From NCBI GenBank assembly GCA_013396995.1, contig VWZP01002215.1:62280-126279 (forward strand): 64,000 nucleotides of DNA, written 5' to 3'. Shown here piece after piece: positions 9,952 to 21,300 of the stretch; the first letter of the stretch is position 1; every line of letters begins with the position of its first letter. The notes beneath the pieces were generated by a model. It made no database searches and was not told where the DNA came from. It saw only the letters and a list, made by a program, of their open reading frames with translations. The stretch comes from Dicaeum eximium (Eukaryota; Chordata; Aves; Passeriformes; Dicaeidae). The translations under genes were made by a program, and so were the position numbers.

Positions 9952-12900
9952 GCACACTTTTTAATAACTATTATTTGCAAATAAGCATCTCATCTTATCT
10001 GGTTGTATTTATAGAAGAGATTGTATACAGAGTTGGGATGGTTTTTGTACAAATTAGAATGTCTGTTTATATTCTCATTATACTCAAGAATCCTTCTATT
10101 GCAATCTTTGCATTAATTTCTTGTATTTATTGTTGATAGTTATAATATTTAAGTTCCCTGCTGCTATACTTCAGTGTTCGGAGATTAAATATCTAAACAT
10201 GTAATTTTGACTAGCTTTTTACATTTTTATAAAAACATAATTCATATCTTTTGTATTTTGAAATTTAACCATAGATTTGGCTTAATCTATGGAAGATTTT
10301 AAGTGTTGATAGGACTTTAGAAACTAGAAAATTTCTTAATGGAGATTCCCAGTGGATTCACAAGCTGTCTTTTCTTGAAGCCAAAATATTAAAGAACAAG
10401 TTTTTTTTACTTCTAAGTAATAATAGAAGACTAAGTATAGCTTGTATTGTGTTTTGGATAAGTAGATTGGGGATTAAGCAAAGGATGTGTTGGAAAAGAA
10501 TTATATTGGAATCAAAATAGAATAAATGATATCTGCATAGATTTGGTATGTTGCTTAGTAGCACTGATGCACTGACTTCAAGTGGCGTGGTACCTACCAC
10601 TAATTAAACACAATTTTCATCTAACAATTTCATTTTCTTTTTTTTTTTTTTTTCATAAAGGAATAATAAGCAGGTCACCTTCCTGTTTCTGTTTTGTGCA
10701 ATATAAATATGTTCATCATATGAGGAACACAAACACATTACAAAAACTAGTTCTGAAGTTCTTTGGAAAGTACTTCTTTTTTCCTAATTTTAAGAAACAA
10801 AGTAATTCAGTTGGAGTTGCATAGTATCCATATGGTAAGGCAAGTGTTGGAATTTGGAAGTGAAACTTAATTCTGCACTTTAATCAATGAGTCTTGTCTC
10901 TGGTAAGCTGACAGTCTTGGGGTGGGGGTATATGTGGTGAGAATGGATAGGACCAAATGCAGTGTTCTGTAGGAGAAAAATACAGGTCATAAATACACAC
11001 ATGTATTTTCTCTTGCTATTGTAAAAAGACACATTCTTAACCTTCTCAATGCATTAGGTGTTCATGGAGACAGTCAAGGAGGAAGGAGGAGGAGAAGGAG
11101 TAGAAGCAATGGTATAATTTTGAGAGTTGCAAATAGGATAAAGTGCTGATTAAGTAATGTATCAGAAATCCTACTTCTTTCTTGTCAGGAAGCAGTCTGG
11201 ACATAAACCTCTTAGCCAAGACTCTGCCTGTGTGATACCTAGATAGGATCACAGAACATGGCAGGTTCAAGTCTCGGACTACAGTCCAGGCATGTGCTTT
11301 TCCATATCACTGATCTTCAGTCCTGAACTTGATATTCTTCCAGCAAAATGTGACATTTCTTCTGAATGGACAAAATTGAGTAAGGAAAACCATATAAGTG
11401 CAAAAAGTCTGTTCCACAGGCTAGTGTGTCTTCAGTCTCAGACCTGCCATTTGTTACAGTTGTGTGATTGTCCTAAGCTGTTGCTTCTCAGGGTGAGTAA
11501 ACTATTCACTTCTATTTTATAGGACTTATTTTAAAGCTCATCCAAATTCTGAGATTAGATCTCCCAAGAAAATAGATCTGTGGTCCAAATCAAAGATACT
11601 TAGGTATCTGAAAAAAAATCAGCACTTGATAAGTGGACTGCTAAAGCAATAATTGTAGAGGATCTTATTCCAAAAGATATGCTGCTTGTATACTGACATA
11701 TACTCCCGCTAATGTGCTAACTAAAGCCTTAGATTATGTAAACATCCAAGTGGTTCTAAACTTGTGTCTGTGAGTAGTGTGATTTCTGCAGCTCTGGAGA
11801 AGAGTTAGATGTAAGTCATCACTGTTACCTTCTTGGCAAAATCCCATGTATTTTTGTGCTGAGTTGTTTCTGATCTCTTTCTGAGGATCTAGTTAACACT
11901 CAAGACTACAGACAATTCTGTACAGAGCTGTTTTTTTGATGTTGTTTCTTGTGGACAGAAAAAGGCATGGATGACCAGACATCTGGTGTTCTTGCTGTCT
12001 TGGGCTAGTATCTTTACACATTTTATAACAGGATGGGAAGACAGGCTTCTGTTCCCACCTGCCAGGTGCTCTGCTGTCACTGAACACTTTAGCCCAGTCA
12101 CCTTCAGGGGATTTGCTAGTACAAGTTCTGAATACTTCAGCTTTTCCTCTTTTGTTACTTTTGTGAGCAAATATTCAAATCAGGAACTTTCCATGGAGTC
12201 TTTCTGATGGTAGTGGACTAGAACCTACAAGAAAATGTCACTGTTCAATGCAAGTTCAGTATTTGTTGTTAAGGGATTTCAAAGTTAAGTTCTCTTTTCT
12301 CCCTTTCTATTCTCTGATGTCATCATTACTATTCTTGGATTTTTCCCCTTATTTTTAGCCCCTTCTGCAGTCACAAACCCATCTCTAGAAAAGAAGCACG
12401 GAAGTCTGTGTATTCAGTGATGATGTATACTGGATTAGCTGCAGGAATGCTGTCACATCCAAGAATATCCAGCCTGTTTCTGGTCTTTAAGGGCCAACCT
12501 GATGCTGGTTGGGGTGGTTTTTGAGGGTTTTTTTTTGGTTGGTTTTTTTTTATTTTCTTTTAGTCCTACATTGGTTGTGCCTTCCCTGGTCCACTTTCAC
12601 CAGAAGACTGGGTAGAACACTGATAATACTGTATCAGAGTTAGAGTTTTTTGCTTCTAGCATGCTGGTAGCTCTCTGTTAAATGCATTCTTTACCTCAAT
12701 TTTTGCCAAAATATGGAGTGTAGGTGTAAATCCATTTTCCCATAAAGTGTAAGAGAATCGTAGCTGCTGTTTGATGCATATTCTAACGGTTTTTGAAATA
12801 TGTCAAGAGAACTTTTAAGCAATGTGTAATAACAGGCTATGTACAATGACTTGTTTCTTGGGACCTTGCACAATGTCATGCTGAGGTGTTCTCCCAATGG

Positions 12901-13045
12901 GAAAGTCAGTTCAATGAACAATAGAAGAGTAAGGAGATGGCTCAGCTCTGATGTTGCAGTTGTTTGTGGGGGGAGTGTACATTCTGTGTTGTAACTGCTA
13001 ATTGAGTCTGGGGTTTGACTAATTTTAATACCTGATCTTACTGCT
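9952..13045. other. Convergent intergenic or 3'UTR sequence, left part
   Basis: Sequence between the 3' ends of VPS37A and MTMR7. It is AT-rich with T-runs at about 10639-10653 and 12521-12550. The first kilobase may be extended VPS37A 3'UTR. No coding exon or structural RNA was recognised. Confidence 0.7.
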
Positions 13046-13682
13046 GAATTACAGAATGGGTCAAGTTGGAAAGGTCCACACTGAGTCATTTGATCAAACC
13101 TCCCTGCTCAAGCGGAGTCATGCTAGAGCACATGGGACAGAATTGTGTCCAGATGGTTCTTGAATATCTCCAGTGCTAGAGATTCCACAGCCTCTCTGGG
13201 CAACTGCTCCAGTGCTCAGTCACCCACCCAGTAAAGAACTTCCTCATAATCAGGTGGAACTTCCTGGGCATCAGTTTCTGCCGTTTGCCTCTTGTGATAC
13301 TGTTCAGCTCCACAAAGAAAAGCCTGGCTCCATCCTGTTGACCCCCTTCCTTCAGATACTTACAGACATTGATGGGGTTCCCTCTCAGTCTTCACCAGCC
13401 TAAACAGGCCGAGCTCCCTCAGCCTGTTCTCTTAAGTGAGGTGATCCACTCATCTTTGTTGCCCTTTGCTGGACCAGCTCCAGGAGTTCCATGTCCTTGT
13501 TCTGAGGAACCCAGAACTATTCTTCCCCAGGTGCAGGGCCCTGCATTACCCTTTGTTGAATTTCAGAAGGTTCCTCTCTGTTCCTCTCCACTCCATTGAG
13601 ATCCTTCTGAAGGGCTGCACCTCTGGGGTATTGGCTGCTCCTCCCAGCTTTGTGTCATCAGTGAACTTGCTGAGGAGGCACT
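13046..13682 (-). mobile_element. CR1 LINE fragment, 5'-truncated
   Basis: In the given orientation it starts with the reverse complement of the CR1 3' end (ACAGAATGGGTCAAGTTGGA followed by a decayed GGTCC and ATTTGATC segment). It then follows the CR1 3'UTR and late ORF2 order: ATCTCCAG near 13165, CCACAGCCTCTCTGGGCAAC, CCCTCTCAGTCTTCACCAGC, CTCCCTCAGCCTGTTCTC, then CCTCCCAGCTTTGTGTCATC near 13643. The element runs on the minus strand and is truncated at its 5' end (right side), as is usual for CR1. It encodes nothing intact. Confidence 0.92.
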
Positions 13683-16600
13683 ATGCCAGCCACCACTGCA
13701 AACGAGAGACTATGATAAAGTCAGTTCTAATAATACTATAATTTTGTTGTTTGCTCTATACATACTCCAGCAGCTTTGCCATTTAGGACCTGGACCAAAT
13801 GTGGAAGTTAGAAATCTTAGTTTTATACATGTCCAAGTTCTAACTACTCCCTTCAAATACTAGAATAAATTTTTTTAAAGTAGAGATTAAGAGACCTTCA
13901 GGTAAAACTCAGTTAAAACTCTGGCAACAAGGTCAAGTATCACAGCCTTAATTATTCTGAACAGTAAATACTGTAATGTGTTAAACTTGCAAATAAAGGC
14001 TTTAGGATTTTAATATATCTTGTAGTTGTATAACTTACAGATACAGTTGGGCATTGAAGGACTTTCTCAGTGGATACAGAATTGTGTTGGAAGTGGATGC
14101 AGTACAATACTCAAGGACAAACTTTTTATCTCCATGTGCAGTGGTTTGAGCTTTTCCTGTTCATTTAAACAGCAGTAATTCTTGCAGCTACCTTCACTAA
14201 AATGGGCTTTAAAAACCTGTATTGCATCTCTGGCTTTTGAAAATGCCTGGTTTTGGACAGATACCTGTAGGCGTCACATTTCTCTGCACTAATAGGCTAT
14301 AAAGAGAGTCTATATTGCAGTAATAAGGGAATACCCCAGTATAAAGAACTGTGTTCTTTAGTCTTCAGAAACGGAATAAATTTATCTGAATAACCTTAGC
14401 AACAGACTTGGTCCTTGCCAGAATTCAGTCATGTTTCTGGTGGCCTTAGAAGGTTTCATTAGCTTCTTTACAGAATTATTAATAGTAAAAACTAGTACAT
14501 TTTATTTTAACATTTAACATTATTTGATTTGCTGGTTTCAGGTGCTTTACTGGCAATTTAAATAAGTAAATTTGAATGTTTATTTTATTGTCTTATCACT
14601 ATACTCTGGCACCTCTCTGAGTTCAGTGTTTGCAATACACTTGGCTCCAGATCTTTGGCATATTTTTCATGTGTCTTAGTACCGTCATAAGTTGACCTAC
14701 TTCAAACTCAGCCAGCACATGTTCCTCCCTTCCCAAATGAATTGTCATCAACTTACCTGTCCTTGGAGGATCTTTCAGTTGCTGTGGTGTTTACCTGTGT
14801 CTGCACTACAGTGTAAGGGTAACCAGCCAACCTAAAGCAACACTCAGCCCTCAGCCTGCACCCCAAAGCAGCCCCTGGCCTTGGCTGTGTTTGTGATCTA
14901 CTTGAGAACTCTAGTGTGCAGATCAGAGCAGTGTCCATATAAAAGCATTAAGTTAGCTGGTCAACAGTGATGACATTCTTACCTTCATTGCAAGGGCTGT
15001 CCCCACTTTGTTGCTGCAGTTTTATTGTTGGATTGTGTCATTAAACATCTTTCATGCTGTGAACCCATGCCCTGGCTTGCCTCTGTCTTCAAAGAATGTT
15101 TCCCTGCCTTGCTGATTTTACACAGAGCTTTCCTTCCCTGCCTTCCTCATTTTACTTTCTTTTCCTTCTTTTTTATTTTTAATGATATTGTGTTGTTGTG
15201 CCCTCCAACTAATTAATTTTATTTCTCAGCTTTTTAGAATCCATTACCAGTTTATCACATTTGTTTCTTGTATAGAGTTACCAATAAAAGCAGCTGGCAA
15301 ATAGTCTTCCTTCTGTGCTTCAGATGGTGATCTTCTGTAAAGAAGGCTTCAGCTGTTTGATCCCATTGCCTTCAGTGTCCCTTAGATGCACATTTTGATA
15401 CTTAAGAGCAGCCTGAACCTAGTGAGGCCTCTCAGCAGTTTAGTTACATCCATCTGTGTCCTATTTCAAATTAAAACAGGCTATGGCAGTGGGCCAAATT
15501 TGCAAAGATTTGCAGCAATGCTACAAGAAAACAATGTAGAATAGAGAAGTCTTTTGATACTTTTTTTTTCATTTAAAAAAAAAGAAATACAGGGGTATAA
15601 TGTGATCCCATATAATTAACACAATTGATGGGAGTCTCAGTTTTTTTTAGTTATCAGTTGTAGATTCCTCCACACCTGCAGCTGCTGGATTCAAGTATCA
15701 GAGTAGGGGAGATGTAAGAATCCCTTGATCTCAGTGACAAAGTGACTCTTGAGTAAATGAAGAACTCTATTACAAAAATCAGGAAAGCAATGCTTTCTTT
15801 CATTCTCTGGTGTGAAAAAAACGTTTCATAACACCTAAGTGTTTATTTGAAGGTGTTTCTCATTAGCCTGATAATGCCACAAATACATACAGTACAATGT
15901 AAGCAGTAATAGTTAAAATTCCAAGGACTAAAAGAGACATCACAGAAGGCTGCTAAGTGAAGGCTTAATAAAGAAAACGTTAATATGTTAATATTTTAGC
16001 TGTAAAGCCCATTACAAGGAGTTGCATAAGCAACACAGTGCTTTGAATTTGCATATCTTGCTCTTCTGCATTTATTTCTCTACATGTGTAGTTGAACACA
16101 ATATCATATACAATTTTACATTTTGAAGATGTACAATAACATTGCCCATTTTCAGACTGATTTTTTTGGCAGAATATTTGTGTGTTTTGTTTTCATTGCT
16201 GACTTTTCAGCATGTTTATTTAGTTTGAGAAAACCCATTCAAAGTTTCCTTTAGTGCCGTAAAGTTTACAGGCTATGTTCAAAATACAAAACACCTTTAA
16301 AAGTGCAGTTAAAATCAGGGCTTTAATTTATTAAAAATTTATAAAAACTAAAAACCAGAAGGCTAGATCCTCAACAGAATATAATTTATAGTTGTTTTTA
16401 TTTGAATTGAGCTAGTGATATAGTGAATAGTGATTTATCAAATTGAGGATATGGCCTTTCAAATGTAACATTAAGATAAAACTTGCTGTTAAGAATTATT
16501 TGTTCAAAGACAGCAGCTCCCTTCAGAGGACAGTAATAATACTGAAGTTTACCTATTCACTTTTTATAATATGTTCACAGAACAGAATGAAAAGCCATTC

Positions 16601-18020
16601 CAGAAAAGCAGGCTGAATAATAAAATCTAATGATTCTAAATTGAGGTTATAATATGGTTCTTTCTGTAGGTCTGTACTTGAAGGAGTAGTATGAAATGCA
16701 ATCAAAGTAAACTTACATTACTACCACTTTGCTCTACTAGAGTTCAATTCTGCACTGTTTCCAAGCATGTAGAAGCAGCCATATGAATTATATTTTTAAC
16801 TGCTGGCTTTAAATAAAATTTAAAAAAAAAAACACACCACAGAAAAGAATCAGTCCTTTTCTCAAATTAGTATTGCCATGCTCTGTTCAGGTTGGCAAAT
16901 ACTAAAAGGGAAATTTTGTGTGAGGATAAAAAATACCAGTTGGTTATGGTTAGTTTATTTTGAATAACAAATTTTGGAAGAAATATTCTCTATAACAGTT
17001 CCTTTATGGGCATAGCTTTCATTTACTTATTAATTCAGAGTGATGTTTTTGTAAGTGATTTCTGTAAGTGATTAGATATTCCCTATTCTCTCTACTGTGT
17101 AAGTACCTCACTTCCACTCAAAATATTTTCAAGTAGGAAAATAGGCTGAGGAACTGGGGATTTGATCACCTTTAAATTTTACCTTTATATCTTATGTAGG
17201 TGGTTTGGATCAAGGGTAAGATATAAACAAACTTGATAACAAAACATAAAGAGGCAAGAGTAAATTGCTTCATATACCTTTTGTTACAAAGGGGTGTTTT
17301 AGCACAAAGGCTGTGTGAGCATTGTTATATTCCTTGAAGTTTTAGTCATAGAAACTACTGAACTTTCATCGCTGAGTGAGAATTGAGTACAAATAGGATG
17401 CATTTAGATGCAGCAGCAGCAACTGCTTATTAATGGATTTTTTTTTCAGGATCAAAGCTTCATTTGTCCTGAGCCAGGGTGTCCATTTGTTAGTTTACTT
17501 TGCTGTAAAGGATAGTAGTAGGAGAATATGCAAAACAATTGTTCTAACCTCTTGTGAAGAAAAAAGCAAAGAATATACATAATATGTCTGAAGGCAAATG
17601 AGCTCTACAAAAATAAGTGTTGACTGCTTCACCAGTGAGGCTAACAGTAACACATCTTCAACGCATTTTGTGTAAGAGAGTACTTTGGAATTTCAGATCT
17701 TAGGAATAGAACTATTATCCTGTCCAATAAATAATTAGGGAAATGTACAAAGTAAGGAATAATTATGTACAGCATTGATAAAACAACCACCATATTGGCT
17801 TAATGAAATATAACAGCAGATATTACCTTTCTTTAGTGTTATGTCTTAAAATTAGTAATTTGTTCTACTTGGATCTTTACTTACACAATTGCACAGTTCC
17901 CTTTCTTTGGATTATTTCTTTAGGCCACAGACCACTTCCATTCTTCATCTGATGAAAAGATGTCATTCCAGACTGTGTAAGACTTTACATCATCTGGATC
18001 CTTGCTGCTGTGAAGGTATT
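13683..18020. other. Intergenic sequence, probably including the MTMR7 3'UTR
   Basis: Downstream of the MTMR7 stop codon on its strand. It is AT-rich with several possible minus-strand AATAAA signals (read as TTTATT, for example near 15841, 16206 and 16326), so the 3'UTR end cannot be fixed. No other gene was recognised. Confidence 0.65.
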
Positions 18021-18377
18021 TCAGCCTGCCAGAAATACAGCTTCATCAGAGTCCTTGCCACTGTCTTCACTAGGCAAGCAGCCACCCCCACTTGAGGACC
18101 TACAGCTTAAGTCCTCCACACCAGACTCCTGGTCGCTGTTGGCTGAGAGGTCAGGATCAGAGCTTTTCAGGTTGTCCTGTGTCAAAATCAGGGCGGAATC
18201 TTCATCCCCTTGAGAAGGGCTTCGGGATGGGAATGATTTCAGATCATTGCTATACTCCTGGGGAGTGTTAGCTAAGCTGTTGTTGGAAGTATACAGTCCA
18301 AACTGTTTGCTTCGGTCTTGTTGCTTACTCTTGACTTTATTATTGCCTGATTGTGATTTCTGAAGATTCGCTAATCT
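18021..18377 (-). CDS. MTMR7: MTMR7 exon 14, coiled coil end, acidic/Ser-rich tail and stop
   Basis: Residues 541-658 plus TGA at 18023-18021. It starts RLANLQKSQ (the coiled-coil end), then a basic patch (NNKVKSKQQDRSKQ), then a long Ser/Asp-rich, probably disordered tail including SFPSRSPSQGDEDSALILTQ and SSDPDLSANSDQESGVEDL. Acceptor ATTTCAG. The tail gives no sign of a break. Confidence 0.97.
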   Translation of the reverse strand, partial: RLANLQKSQSGNNKVKSKQQDRSKQFGLYTSNNSLANTPQEYSNDLKSFPSRSPSQGDEDSALILTQDNLKSSDPDLSANSDQESGVEDLSCRSSSGGGCLPSEDSGKDSDEAVFLAG

Positions 18378-21300
18378 CTGAAATAAAGGAAACAGGATTT
18401 ATCATGTGGACACATTTAGGGCCCAGAAATCCTCTTATATATCCTTGCTTTTTCTTCTTTTTAAATAAACTTTCAGAGCCCAACCCACCATTTAAATCTG
18501 ACTATTTGCATTTATGGAGTATGAGAAGTGCACAATTTGTCACAAACCAATGCTGAATTACAGCATTCTTCTGAGCTACAATTCCCTCTGAGTTGCAGAA
18601 GGATTAAACTTACTTTCAGTAGTACTTGTGCATCAACACAGGTAAAATTTTATCCTTAAAGAAAAGGAGTCCACTTTTGTGTCTTAAATGCAAAACATTC
18701 AAAATAATTTATCTGAGAACAAAGATGATGGCTGAACATCCACCTTCCAGAAAAGGATGTAGTGTGTAGGGGACTCTGCAGCATATGGAGCTGGGTTTCA
18801 TTTATCATCAGTTACCAAGTCTGGGATATCAAGCTCAGCTGTTTATTACCTCTTGTAAGACCTCCAGCTCTTCTTCCAGCTGCTGAGTTTCTTCCTTCAC
18901 TGCCATCAGATAATCAGTAACTGACTGTCGAGGATGCAGCCCCTTTTCAAAGCGGTTGTACATACCACTCCAGAACCTGGAATTGATGGCAAGGTCAGGA
19001 ATTTTCCTATTTGGTGAAGTAGCCTCATGAGACTTAAATGCACCCTTTTTTTTTCCCCTCCAGACACATATTGTCCTAAATGATCTATCCATGCTTATTC
19101 ATCATTAGAGTGCATACACATAAGTTCACAGAGTATTTAGCAAGGTTCATGGTTCATTTGCATTTCCTCCATCCTGAAGGTGCAACTCATAGGCAGCTGG
19201 ACATAAGTAGCTCTAACTAATTCTGATAGACAACAGAAATAAAGGTTAATGTAGTTTACATCACAACTGAGAAAGGTTCACTGAATGCAAAATTTTGCAG
19301 GCTTTTTTTTGGTATTATTTTCTTGTTCTACACTATGGGCTTTAGAGGAATGGTACCTATAAAATAGCCAATGGTAAAGACAGTTTTTCATATTCATAAT
19401 TCTCAATTGTTGTTCAACTTCCCATGAACTCAACTTTGAAATTCTGTATTACTCTAGTGCTCCTCCTGCCTTGCTGGCAGTAGGGCCACAGGCAGGCCCT
19501 GAGTGTGTAACCAGTTCACCAGACAGGTTAAGTAGCCAAGCTCTGCTGTCAGCTGCAGCTGTCTGGCCAAGGAGTTGACAGATATTTTTGGAGCACGTGC
19601 ATGCTGCTTGGTGGCTTATTATTCCTATCCCAATAGTATACTATTTAAGTCACATTCCCCCTTAAGTTTATCATCTGATAGCTCATGCTTGGAAATCTTT
19701 ACGCACCCAAGTAATTAGATTAAAATCAACAGGATTACTTATCCATTGGAGGATCTGCTGTATCAGTACTTCTTTTATAAATCCCACTATCCCAAAGAAT
19801 ACGATTAATGACTATTTTTAAATTGTTTTAAAGTGGATGTGACCTGGTATAGTAGACATGAAAGAATTCAATTTCTGTCATTTAGGATTTTTATTGACTT
19901 TTTAACAGGTGCTATTTCTTGCAACTGGAAAACAAACTGAACAGTTTTACTTAAATGACAGTTTTAATGAATTTCTATTCAAGTTCTCCCAAAGTTTGTT
20001 AAGACTAATTGCACAATTAATTAACTCAGAATGTCAATAGTAACATTTCTAAAGTGATGGTATTTTGTTATATTTTGAAAAAATATCAGGAAAAACTTAA
20101 CTCCGTTTTACCTGATATAACAACATGGAGAAAGTCTGGGGCTTTTTTACAAAATACTTGGTTTAGCAATGAAATCATACGATTTCTTGAAAAGATCCTT
20201 TTCACTTTACACCAATTGATCCAAACTAACATCACAGAATCTTGGAATGGAAGAAGTTAAAGCAACTGTAAATTTAGAAACAACAGATGAGAACAGGACT
20301 GAAAGAGGCATTTCTCAGTGGAAGAAGTGAGTAACCTTGAAATTAGGACACACAACTATCAATATAGCTTTAATCTTAAGCTTCTTTTCAGACTAATACT
20401 CTGTTATGAAATGCAGAGGTGATGGCTGACTATGAGCACACAAGGAACAAACACACTGCATCTGAGAGTTAATTTACCCTCTATAATTCACCTTAAAGAA
20501 CAAGAAATACTTATATACAAAGGCATTCAATTCTGTACTAACCAATGCTACAATTCCCAGCAGCAAGTGATACTACCTACTTGTACAAGAAGTTGCATGG
20601 AGCTATCTGTGGGTGCAGGGTCCCTTGGGTTTGACTATGGTCTGACCTGTATAAAGGATTCAGGTAATCGGCACGATTTTTCCACAAGTGAGCCCACAAT
20701 GAATACGTTCGTTCTTTGATACTGAAAAACAGTACGTTAAATAAAAATAAATTAAAGCCTCTATTACAATTCAGGGATAGCTAAAGCTTATATGCAGCAT
20801 TCTTGTCATCCATATTTCCAGTTTACAATTGGCTTCCTTAACAGAATTAGACTTAAGTTACAAGCATAGAGAAACAGATACCCATATTCCCTTGCTGGTT
20901 GCTAAAAGCAAAATCTGAGCCATTTCCCATAAAGCAAAAACAGCTAGAGCATGTAGGTGGAGGAACTGGTTCCTTTGTGAGGTGAAGAGGATCATTTCTA
21001 TAAAGTCAGCTTTCAGAATGATCTCTGCACCAAAGGGATCCCCACATTTAAAAGCACTCCTGTCCTGCTGAGCTGCAATTTCTTACACAGTTACGTCTTG
21101 GGATGTAGTGATCTGTGAAGGTTTTGATTTTAAATTGACTGTGTCACTGTGGCAGCTCTGATTTGAGCAGTGAAAGGGACCAAATGGCAGCAGCCAGCAG
21201 TAACCAGTGCTTCCTGTCATTGCTACTGCTGACATGATCAGGCTGCTTGAGAAAAGCGATGGATATCATAATGTATCAAGGGCCCAGGGCCCCGGGAAGC

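Noticed and set aside
11235..11290. Possible CR1 fragment (ATCACAGAACATGGCAGGTT)
   Set aside because: Only a few matching words and no continuing CR1 order.
12691..13089. 132-residue minus-strand open frame
   Set aside because: It begins inside the CR1 tail and shows low-complexity chance composition, with no recognised domain.
20640..20646. Possible donor GTCAGA inside MTMR7 exon 12
   Set aside because: Reading through it gives SDHSQTQGTLHPQIAPCNFL, which matches MTMR7. The frame to the next exon works only with the later donor at 20580.
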